The notes below the pieces were generated by a model. The model made no database searches. It saw only the letters and a list, made by a program, of their open reading frames with translations, and was not told where the DNA came from. Positions 26,684-37,101 of a stretch of DNA of 40,357 bases are shown piece after piece (the stretch's first letter is position 1; the number at the start of each line of letters is the position of its first letter). Source of the DNA: Leptolyngbyaceae cyanobacterium CSU_1_4 (lineage in GTDB: Bacteria; Cyanobacteriota; Cyanobacteriia; Elainellales; Elainellaceae); contig JAAUPA010000012.1 of NCBI GenBank assembly GCA_012034615.1, positions 1 to 40,357 on the forward strand. Reading direction: 5' to 3'. Both the position numbers and the translations under genes were made by a program.

Positions 26684-27643
26684 ATGGTTGTGCAATTTTC
26701 CTTTGTTGTGCCGATTTACAATGAGGAAGCGAATATTCCTGAACTTTACCGTCGGCTGAAGGATGTGATAGCGCAGCTAGAGGGTGAAGTTGAAGTGATT
26801 CTAGTCAATGATGGCAGTGGCGATCGCTCTCTCCAACTCCTACGCCAACTCCACGCCCACGATCGCCGCTTTTGCTACCTCAGCTTTTCCCGAAATTTTG
26901 GTCATCAAATTGCCGTGACGGCTGGGCTGAACTTTTGCCGAGGACAGGCGATCGTGGTGATGGATGCAGATTTGCAAGATCCGCCAGAGTTGGTGCTGGA
27001 GATGGCGAAGCAGTGGCGAGAGGGCTATGCGGTGGTTTACGCCCAGCGTACTCAGCGACGTAAGGAGAACTGGTTTAAGCGGTTAATGGCTTACGCTTTT
27101 TATCGAGTGTTGCGCAATTTGGCAGATGTGGAAATTCCTACCGATACAGGGGATTTTTGTCTGATGGATCGGCAAGTGGTGGATTTGCTCAACGCCATGC
27201 CAGAGCGCAATCGCTATATTCGGGGGCTGCGGGCTTGGGTGGGGTTTCGACAAACTGCTGTTTTATTTGAGCGCGATCCCCGCTTCGCAGGAGAAGAAAA
27301 GTACACGTTTCGTAAGTCTTTTGCACTAGCGGTAAATGGGCTAGTTTCTTTTTCACGAGTGCCGCTGCGAATCTCCACCTATATTGGACTGACGGCAGCG
27401 GCGATCGCCCTCCTCATGGCGGTTCTCGTTCTTTACTGGCGGTTCTTTGCGCCCAATTCACCCTTGACCGGATACACAACCATTATCATTGCTATTTTCT
27501 TCCTCGGTGCCGTTCAACTCATTAGCATCGGCATTTTGGGCGAGTATATTGGGCGAATTTACGAAGAAGTGAAGGGTAGACCGCTCTACACCCTCTCAGA
27601 AGCACAGGGCTTTCAGCCTAAACCTTCGCCTCCAAAGACTTGA
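26684..27643 (+). CDS. GtrB/DPM-like family 2 glycosyltransferase
   Basis: A 319-residue enzyme expected to transfer a sugar from a nucleotide sugar to a polyprenyl phosphate. The GT-A domain has [31 protein letters not shown] and [14 protein letters not shown], whose DADLQDPPE is the metal-binding DxD region. Two membrane segments close the protein (about 233-255 and 270-292), as in GtrB and the Synechocystis GT2 of known structure. Lipid-linked sugars of this type usually serve O-antigen, exopolysaccharide or glycoprotein modification. It is coupled to the upstream methyltransferase (four-base gap) and its last 26 bases overlap the 3' end of ilvN on the other strand. Confidence 0.9.
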   Translation: MVVQFSFVVPIYNEEANIPELYRRLKDVIAQLEGEVEVILVNDGSGDRSLQLLRQLHAHDRRFCYLSFSRNFGHQIAVTAGLNFCRGQAIVVMDADLQDPPELVLEMAKQWREGYAVVYAQRTQRRKENWFKRLMAYAFYRVLRNLADVEIPTDTGDFCLMDRQVVDLLNAMPERNRYIRGLRAWVGFRQTAVLFERDPRFAGEEKYTFRKSFALAVNGLVSFSRVPLRISTYIGLTAAAIALLMAVLVLYWRFFAPNSPLTGYTTIIIAIFFLGAVQLISIGILGEYIGRIYEEVKGRPLYTLSEAQGFQPKPSPPKT

Positions 27644-28136
27644 GGTATTCGGTATTCACCCCCGACTCGCGGATGAGGGAAATTTTTCCGGTGCGAGCAA
27701 TTTCTCGCAGCCCAAAGCGGCTAAGGGTTTGCACGATCGCCACCATCTTGCCCGGATCGCCCACCACTTCAAAGGTAAGGGCATCTTCGCCCAAGTCCAC
27801 CACCCGCGCCCGAAAAATTTGCGCCAGTTCAAGAATTTCTGAGCGATTAGAGCTAGTGGCGTTGACCTTCAGCAGCATTAGCTCTCGTTCAATGCAGGGC
27901 ACTTCGGTAATATCTTGTACCTTCAAAACGTTGATGAGCTTGTAAAGCTGCTTGGTGACTTGCTCGATCGCCAAATCATCGCCAAACACCACCATTGTGA
28001 TGCGCGAAACTCCGTTCTGCTCGGCAGGACCCACCGCCAAACTTTCAATATTAAAACCTCGACGGGCAAAAAGCCCCGCGATCCGGGTGAGGACTCCTGC
28101 CTCATCTTCAACCAGAACCGATAGCGTATGTTTCAT
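27618..28136 (-). CDS. ilvN: Acetolactate synthase small (regulatory) subunit
   Basis: The 172-residue regulatory subunit of acetohydroxyacid synthase, which gives feedback inhibition by valine to branched-chain amino-acid synthesis. The N-terminal ACT domain reads [20 protein letters not shown] and [15 protein letters not shown], both highly conserved. The C-terminal domain contains [11 protein letters not shown] and [20 protein letters not shown]. Length is normal and the frame intact. The catalytic subunit ilvB is not in the window. The 3' end overlaps the convergent glycosyltransferase gene by 26 bases. Confidence 0.94.
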   Translation of the reverse strand: MKHTLSVLVEDEAGVLTRIAGLFARRGFNIESLAVGPAEQNGVSRITMVVFGDDLAIEQVTKQLYKLINVLKVQDITEVPCIERELMLLKVNATSSNRSEILELAQIFRARVVDLGEDALTFEVVGDPGKMVAIVQTLSRFGLREIARTGKISLIRESGVNTEYLKSLEAKV

Positions 28137-28385
28137 GATTCATAACTAGAAGCACAGCACTTAATCATATCTTGACCCCTGCTAATTTTTGAGGCTTGTT
28201 TAAAAATACCAGAGCAAAACAGTACGGATGTAAAAATAACACCCTTCTGAAACTCGCTGCCCTGATTTCAGGGCAAACACTGAGGCGAAACCAGTCAGGA
28301 AGCGCGTTTGCAAGTGTTTTAATTCAACTGGGTAGCCTTTCATTATCGTCAGATTTCAGCATCCGCACTGCAAGAGACTCCTCCC

Positions 28386-31300
28386 ATGCCAGTCAATCCT
28401 CTCTTCTCCGCCATTCAAGCCAACACGTTTACTACCAGTGACCAGCTCACTTCAGCTTTGCATTAGATTCAGAGCAAGTGCGTCCGATGCGCGCAGTGGC
28501 GATGGCAGCAGATGGCAGCTTTGGAATTACCTGGTCGAGCCGAGGTCAAGACGGAGGTGGGGCAGAATGGGGAGCATACGTTCGCTTTTTTGACAAAAAT
28601 GGCATTCCCACCAGCCCAGAAACGAGGGTTAACCCCAATCCCTCCCAAAACCAATCGACGACTTCAATTGCGCTGCTGCAAAATGGCAACTATGTCGTCA
28701 CTTGGTCAGATGACAATGAAGCAACGCCGGATGACAGTTTGAGCGGAGTCCATGCTCGCATTTATCAGGCAAATGGGAGCGCGGTGGGCGGTGAGTTTCT
28801 GATTAACGAAGATACGGACGGTGATCAATACAATTCTGCGATCGCACCTCAGCCAACGGCAAATTTGTGGCTACTTGGGTTTCTAATGCCGATCCGGTTG
28901 ATGTTGAAAATGGCGTGCGGGCGCGTATCTTTAACGGCGACGGCACTGCTTTTGGAAACGAATTTCAGGTCAATTCTGTCACTGCGGGAAACCAGCTTAA
29001 GCCTTCTGTGGCAATGGCGGCAGATGGCAGCTTTGTTGTGGTTTGGGAGAGCCAAGCTCAAGATGGCGAGGGTGCTGGTGTTTTTGGTCAACGCTACACC
29101 GCGATAGGGGCAAAGGAAGGACTTGAGTTTCAAATTAATCAAACGACTGCCAAGGATCAAAAAACCGCAAGTGTGGCAATGGCGGCAGATGGCAGCTTTG
29201 TTGTGACCTGGACGAGTGACGAGGGCGCGGCATTTGGCAATGAAATCTATGCCCGACGCTATGACACTGCGGGTGCTGCGATTGATGATGAGTTTCGTGT
29301 GCTTAACCCCGGTGCCACCTTTGGCATTATGGGTAACCAACGAGACTCTATGGTAACCCTAACGGATGGTGGCGGGTTTATTATTACGTTCACCAGTGAG
29401 GGGAGCGGCTTGAATGATGGCTCGGGTGCAGGAGTTTACGCCCGTCGATTTGATGCAGCAGGGCTGCCTATTGAAGCCTCTTTTCTGGTCAATACGGGAG
29501 AAAAGATAGGCAACCAGGATAATGCCTCGATCGCTGCCAATGCCAGCGGCAATTTTATTGTGGCTTGGACTAGCCAAGACCAAGATACGAGTGCGAGTGG
29601 AGTTTATGCTCAAGGGTTTACCATTCCGCTCAGTGCGCCTCCTGTTTTAACGCCTCCCACGGGCTTAGTGGGGTATGTCGAAAATCAGGGCGGAGTTTTT
29701 CTCGATACGACGATTGTGGTGACTGATGCCGACAGCGTTGACTTGCAGAGCGCCACAATTACGATTGGGGGTTATTTTGCTGGGCAAGATTCGCTGGAGT
29801 TTATCGACCAAAATGGCATTACGGGCGCATTCAATACGGTGACGGGTATCTTAACCCTGATTGGGCAAGCCTCGATCGCCAATTATCAAACGGCACTGCG
29901 ATCGGTTACCTACACCAACGGCAGCGACCAGCCGAATACCAGCGATCGCCCGATCACTATTTCTCTCAGCGATGGGGTGAGCAGTGGCAGCATTCTTCGC
30001 ACCGTCAAAATTACGGCAGTGAATGATTTGCCCATCGTGGGTGTCACGAATTCGACCTTGATTTTTGCCGAAGATGGAGCAGCAGTGGCGATCGATGCTG
30101 CCCTTACAATTACCGACCTGGATAACGCTGATATTACAGGGGCAACCATCACCCTTAACGGTCTTGTGGGAGCAGAAGATACGGTTAGCTTTACGAACCA
30201 GGGAACAATTTCTGGAACATTTGCCGGAAATGTATTGACGCTGACTGGAACAGCATCCAAGACCGATTATCAGGCTGCCTTACGCTCCATCACGTTTCAA
30301 AGCACCAGCAATCCTCCCACGCCCGATCGGTGGTTGATTTTGTGGTCAATGATGGCAGCGGCAACAGTTTGGTGGTCTCTCGCACGATTCAAATTTCTGC
30401 GGTCGATGATCCTCCTGTGGTCACGACGACGGGCACGCTAATCTATCTAGAAAATACGGGTTCGCAAATCATTGACCCGATGGCGCTGACCGTCAGCGAT
30501 CTCGATAGTGCCAACATTACAGGTGCGACAGTCAGAATTACGAACTTTGTAATGGGAGAAGATGTCCTTGCCTTTGCCAATAGCCTGGGCATAACCGGAA
30601 CTTGGAGCAGTGGAACCGGTGTTTTAGAGTTAACGGGCACGACGACGATCGCCAATTACCAAGCCGCACTGCGATCGATTACTTATGCCAACACCAGCCT
30701 TACCCCCACAGCGGGCGATCGCGTGGTTCAATTCACAGTCAAGGACGCGACCAGCACCAGCGCCCCAGCCAGCCGTATTGTCAAAGTCACTCTGGTCAAT
30801 GATCCGCCGCTCGTCACTCCTACCTCGACCAGCCTCACCTACATTGAAAATGACGGCATTGTGGCGATCGACGAGGGGCTAACTCTGTTTGACCCCGACA
30901 GCACCATTTTAACTGGTGCAACGGTCACCATTAGTGGAGTCGTCTCTGCCGAAGATACCTTCGCGTTTATAGATCAGCCTCCCATCTCCGGCACCTTAAT
31001 GAATGTGGATGCCACAACCGTCTCTTTGATCCTGACGGGAAACGCCACCGTTAGCGAGTATCAAGCCGCTCTCCGTTCCATTACCTACGCCAATAACAGC
31101 ACCACTCCCACAGAAACCTCGCGAACCGTAAGCTTTAGCGTAATCGATGATACGGCTGTAACCAGTGTCGTTAAGCAGCGAATTATTACCGTTACAAACA
31201 CTCTGAATGCGCCCATCATTACTACTACTGTCAGTTCCCTGGCGTATAACGAAAATGATGGAGCTGTGATCGTTGATCAGAACATTTTGGTGAACGATAT

Positions 31301-34300
31301 TGACAGCAATGATTTAGCAAGTGCAACGGTCACGATCGGCGGCTACGTGAACGGACAAGATAGCCTTACTTTTACTCCTCAAGCTGGAATAAGTGGAACT
31401 TTCGACCCAGCAACCGGTATTCTCACCTTGACGGGTACTGCGTCAAAAGCAGACTATCAGACTGTTCTGAGCTCTGTTGCCTATACCAACAGTAGTCTTA
31501 ATCCCACAGGGCTCACCCGTACCATTCGCTTCCGAGCCAACGACGGAATTAGTGATGGCAATTCGGCGACGCGCACCTTGCAAATTATTGGAGTCAATAA
31601 TCCGCCCAAAGTCACTGTTGTCAGCGATTCTTACATCTACACTGAAAACGCCGGAGCCGTCTTTGTGGATGGTGTACTGACTGTTGAAGATGTGGATAGC
31701 CTGACCTTAGATCGTGCCACTGTCAGCATTAATGGCTATGTTGCCGCAGAAGATACGCTCAGCTTTGTGACTGCACCCGGAATTACGGGCGTGTTTGATA
31801 CCGCTACAGGAACGATCGCTTTCACAGGAATTACTAGCGCTGCGAACTATGAGACCACGTTGCGATCGCTTAAGTATACCAACAGCAGCAGCACACCCAC
31901 CACCACGACTCGCACCATTCAAATTACCGTTAATGACGGGTTAGATGATAGCCTAGTTGCCAGCCGCAGCATTCAAGTTACTTCTAACACGCCACCCCTA
32001 GTTACCGCTACCGCTGCAACGCTCAACTACGCCGATAATCAAGGTGCCACGGTCGTGGATGGCGGGTTGACGGTAACGGATGGCGATAGCCCTAACCTAT
32101 CCATTGCCCGAGTCACCCTTGTGGGATATGTGGCGGGAGAAGACGTTCTGGCAGTTGCAAATCCTCAAGCTGGAATCACGAGTAATTTTGATACCGCAAC
32201 GGGAGTTCTAACTTTAAGTGGCGTTGTGGCGATCGCCGATTATCAAACCGCACTGCAATCTATTACCTACACCAATACCAATCCGATTCCGGCGGCAACC
32301 ACTCGCACCCTCCAGTTTCAGGTCAATGACGGTGTAGAGGATAGCAATATTGGTAGCCGCCTGATTCAAATTGTGGTGAATGCTGCGCCTGTGATTACCA
32401 CCCTCACCACGCCACTGTCCTACACCGAAAGCCAAGGCGCATTGGCAGTGGCAGGCGGATTGATGGTTAGCGATATTGATAGCCCTAATCTGAGTAGCGC
32501 AACGGTTCAACTCATAGGCTATGTGCCTAGCGAAGATACGCTAGCATTTGGGACGCTGCCGACTGGTATTACCGGAGGATTTGATGCGGCAACGGGCATC
32601 ATTGCCTTCGTCGGGAGTGCCACCTTGGCAAGCTATTCAGCACTTTTGGCAACGCTCACTTATACCAACAGCAGCAGCACCCCGACAGCGACGGTGCGAT
32701 CGCTTCAAATTAAAGTTAATGATGGAATTGAAGACAGTGCTGCAATTAGTCGATCGATTCAAATTATCGCGAATGCACCGCCCGTTTTAACTCTAGCCGG
32801 AACAACCCTCGTTTACACAGAAGGACAAGGCGCGATCGCCATCGATAACACTGTCCTCTCCATTAGCGACACCGACAGCATTAATCTTATCGGTGCCACG
32901 GTGACCATTGGCGGCTATGTGCCCACAGAAGACACACTCACCTTTACCAATCAGCTTGGCATTACGGGCAGCTTTAATGCCACCAGCGGAGTGCTGACCC
33001 TAACGGGCACAACCACACTCGCCAACTATCAAGCCGCCTTACGCACCGTTAGCTACACCAATAGCAGCAGCAATCCTACAGGAATCACGCGATCGATTGA
33101 GTTCCGCATCAACGACGGCATTGAGGGCAGCAATCCCACCAGCCGCAACATTCAGGTCAGCCCCTTAGAAAGCCCGCCCAGCGGCAGCGGCAGCGGCACC
33201 CCTCTAAATTACAACGAAAATTCTGGTGCTGTGCCAATTGACCCCAGCATTACGCTAACCGACCCCGATAGCGTTAATTTGACGGGAGCCACGATTACGC
33301 TAACCGGCTTTGTGCCAGGACAAGATGTCCTCACGTTCCTCAATCAACCCCCGATCGCTGGGACTTTCGACCCCGTTACCGGAGTGCTGACTTTGACCGG
33401 AACTGCCACAGTTGCCCAATATCAAGCGGCGCTCCAGTCGGTGACCTACACCAATACCAGCACCAATCCGGCAACCACTCCTCGGCAAATCGAAATTACG
33501 GTTACTGATGGCACCACCACCAGCAATCCGGCAATTATTCGCCCCATTGTGATTACGCCGATTAACACGGCACCCACGGTGAATACCACCCCTGGCAGCT
33601 TGCTCTATATCGAAAATGCCGGAGCCTTGGCGATCGACGCGAACCTTGGAGTTAGCGATCCGGACAGCGTTTTGTTGACGGGTGCAACCCTTACGCTAGA
33701 TAACTTCTTGGTAGGACAAGATAGCCTCGGCTTTGCTAGCCAAAATGGTATTTCTGGCAGTTTTAACACTGGGGTCCTGACGCTGAGCGGCTCATCGACG
33801 ATCGCCAACTATCAAACGGCACTGCGATCGATTACTTACACCAACAGCAGCACGAATCCCGACACCACCCTCCGTACGCTACAAATCTCTGTGACAGACG
33901 GCGCTGCAACCAGCAATATTGCGACTCGTAGCATTCAGATCACCGCCGTGAATAACGTCCCAGTAGTGATCAGTGCGGCGGGTGTGCTGGCTTATGCTGA
34001 AAATGCCGGAGCAGTGGCGATCGATCCGGGCATTTCTGTCAGTGATGCCGACAGCGCCACCTTGAACAGCGCCACCCTAGCCCTTAACGGCTATGTGTTG
34101 GGGCAAGACATTCTCAGCTTTACCACCCAGAACGGCATTTCTGGCACGTTCGATGCAGCAACCGGCGTATTGCAGTTAACGGGCTCGTCTACAGTCGCTA
34201 ACTATCAGGCGGCGCTGCGCTCGGTGACTTATACCAATAGCAGCAATAATCCCAGTACGGCTTTGCGCACCGTGCGGATTGTGGTCAACGATGGCATCGG

Positions 34301-37052
34301 CACAAGTACTCCTGCCGATCGCAGTATTCAGGTCAGCGTCGTCAATACGCCGCCAGTAGTCACCAATTCTCTCAGTCCGCTCAGCTATACCGAAAGCGCT
34401 GGGGCAATTGCGGTGGATGGCGCGATCGGGGTCAGCGATGTAGATAGCAGTACGTTGACGGGTGCAACCGTTGTTCTTGGCGGCTATGTGAATGGCGAAG
34501 ACCTGCTCAACTTCAATAATCAAGGCGGCATCAGCGGCAGTTTTAATCTGGGGACGGGCGTGCTAACGCTCAGTGGTTCTGCCCCGATCGCCAGTTACCA
34601 AGTTGCCCTTCGCTCTATTACCTACACCAACCTCAGCAGCAATCCCAGCACGGTTGATCGGATCGTCCAATTCACGGTGAACGATGGAACCAGCCTCAGC
34701 GCTTCTAGCAGCCGCACCATTCAAATTACTCAACTAAATTCTCCGCCCATTATCGCCACGTCTACGGCAACTCTGTCCTACGTTGAACAAGCCGGAGCGC
34801 TGGCGATCGACCCTGGCATTTTCATTCTCGACAGCGATTCGACCAACTTAGCAGGCGCTATCGTGACCTTGGGCGGCTATGTTGCAGGGCAAGACAATCT
34901 CCTGTTTGCCAACCAAAACGGCATCACGGGCAGCTTCAATTCAACCACAGGTGTGCTAACGCTGGTCGGAACTGCCACCATTGTCCACTACCAAGCTGCC
35001 CTCCGCTCGATCGCCTATCTCAATAGCAGCACCAATCCGGTCACTGCAAACCGCTCGGTACAGTTCACCGTCACAGACGGCGCAGCAACCAGTAACCTGG
35101 CAATTCGCGGCATTCAGATTACGTCGGTCAATACCCCGCCCGTTCTCACGTTGCCGTCTCAGAGGCTCACCTTTCCCCGCACGGCAGGAGCGATCGCCAT
35201 TACGCCTACTCTGGTTGCTAGCGATCCAGATAGTCTTAACTTGGAAGGTGCCACTCTGACATTAGAGGGCTATGTTGCGGGGCAAGACAGCCTGATTTTT
35301 GCAGATCAAAACGGCATTACGGGCAGCTTTAACGCCGTCACAGGCACCTTATTTTTAACAGGAACCGCCACGGTTGCTCTATATCAAGCCGCCTTGCGAT
35401 CGCTGATTTACAGCAACAACAGCGACAACCCGGTTACCACTCCGCGCACCATTCGCGTCAGCCTGACCGATGGAGCAGCGAATAGTAACACCGCCAGTGT
35501 GCAGATTCAGTTTGATAATAGGTTGGCGGTGCCTGTGTTGGATCTGAACGGCACGAGCGGAGGCATTGACTTTAGCAGCACCTTTGTCATCAGCGGTGCG
35601 CCCGTGGCGATCGCTGCCAAAGATGCTAAGTTGACCGGACAAAATAACGCGATCGTTTCTGCCCAGGTCAAGATCTCCAATCTTTTGGATGGGCAAGCCG
35701 AAGAACTGCTGGTTAATACCACAGGAACCGGAATTGCTGCGGCATACAACAACGGCATTTTGACCCTCAACGGCGCAGCCTCCCTTGACCAATATTTACA
35801 AGTCTTGCGGACGGTTCAATATCAAAACCGCTCTGACCAGCCCGATCGGGCAACCCGCGTTATTTTGTTCTCGGTCAGCGATGGCACCACCACCAGCGAA
35901 CCTGCCCAAACAACGGTACAAATTACCCAGGTGAATTTGGCTGCGATGATCACCACTCCTGCAACTGATGTAATTTTGCCTCTAGCAGTGATAACACCGT
36001 GATGTCGGTGCTAGAAAACCTTCAGCAAAACGACACAATTGATGGCGGTGCCGGAACTGATACGTTTAGGTTGACCAATGGCACAGGGGCGGCGTTTGTG
36101 AATGTTGCAGATCTCTCGAATCAAATCGGCGGCATCTTAACCGGAATTACAACGGTTAGGAACTTTGAACGCTTCGATTTCAGCGGCTTTTCTGGCAATG
36201 TCACGCTGTTCGGAAGCGATGGACTGAATGATGATTTGACGGGTGGTGCAGGCAACGATGAAATCTATGGTGCAGGAGGGAACGATCGCCTCGTCGGTAA
36301 TGCTGGAAATGACACTTTAGAGGGTGGATTGGGTAACGATACGTTGAACGGCGGAGCAGGCGATGATATCTACGTTCTGGAAAGCGCAGGTGATTCTATT
36401 ATTGAAGCTGTAGATAACGGATTTGATACTGTTAAATCTAGCCTTTTACAACTCACGTTAGGAGATAACTTAGAAGACTTAGTCCTCTTTGGAAACGCTG
36501 TATTGGGAACTGGAAATAACGTTAGTAATAACATTACAGGAAACGACTTAGACAACATATTGGTCGGTGCTGATGGCGAATGACTTTATTATCGGTTCTG
36601 GCGGAAAAGATACGTTGCTAGGAGACCGGGGTGCCGATCGCCTGAATGGCGGAGCGGGCAAAGATCGGTTGGTGGGCGGTGGCGGCAACGATATGCTGAA
36701 TGGCGGACAAGGCAAAGATCGGTTGACGGGGGGTAAAGGCAAAGATGTCTTTTTCATTGAATCAGCTAAACGCAATAGCCGCGATATGATTGTCGATTTT
36801 CGTGCGGCTGTCGATCGAATTACAGTCTCTAAACAGGGCTTTAGTTCAGCCTTAAGGGAAGGCACGATCGCGGCGAGTGAGTTTACGTTGGGCAGTGGAG
36901 CGAAGGATAGTAGCGATCGCTTTATCTACGATCAATCCTCCGGCAACTTGTTTTTTGATGCAGATGGAACAGGCGGAACTGGACAGGTTTGGGTGGCTCG
37001 ATTAGCAAATCGGGCGGCGATCAGAAGTTCTAATATCGGGGTTGCGCTTTAA
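28386..37052 (+). CDS. Giant RTX adhesin: propeller-like repeats, 16 cadherin-like repeats, RTX domain; five frameshifts
   Basis: Read as one gene it encodes about 2,889 residues. The frame changes near 28449, 28853, 30329 and 35983 (one base missing each) and 36578 (one extra); with these corrected the length is an exact multiple of three. Residues about 30-415 hold seven repeats of 50-58 residues with the signature SVAMAADGSFVVTW, suggesting a seven-bladed propeller. Residues about 417-2530 hold sixteen repeats of about 130 residues, each beginning near PPVV, with an acidic DxDS site, GYVxGQDxLxF, GISGxF, GVLTLTG, YQAALRSxTYTN and a closing VNDG, a cadherin/Ig-like, calcium-binding pattern. 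Residues about 2600-2790 are RTX nonapeptides, followed by a C-terminal region like type I secretion substrates. No exporter is nearby. Probably a secreted surface adhesin. The ATG start (MPVNPLFSAIQ) lacks a Shine-Dalgarno. The stretch 30330-35990 is free of shifts. Confidence 0.85.
29635..35975 (+). repeat. Sixteen tandem cadherin-like modules of about 390 bp
   Basis: Each module encodes about 130 residues and ends with a linker such as VNTPPVV. Divergence between modules is substantial, so the expansion is old, though single blocks (GTATVANYQAALRS-type) remain very similar. The last module is the most divergent (RLAVPVLDLNG onward). Confidence 0.88.
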
Positions 37053-37060
37053 TATCTCTA

Positions 37061-37084
37061 GGGCACCTCGAACCCTTCCGAGGT
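37061..37084 (+). other. Hairpin with a shared 13-mer after the giant gene
   Basis: GGGCACCTCGAAC (37061-37073) is identical to 21961-21973, which also follows a stop codon closely. Here ACCTCG (37065-37070) pairs with CGAGGT (37079-37084). It may be a 3'-end element of a dispersed family or a weak terminator. Confidence 0.5.
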
Positions 37085-37101
37085 AATCTGAAAAGTCTAC
37101 A

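Noticed and set aside
35379-35792. Antisense open frames of 87-137 codons opposite the giant adhesin
   Set aside because: They mirror the strong codon bias of the sense repeats, recur in several modules and have no independent features.
29008-35975. CRISPR-like array suggested by repeated blocks
   Set aside because: The repeats are in-frame protein modules of about 390 bp or 33-base blade cores, without short palindromic repeats or unique spacers.
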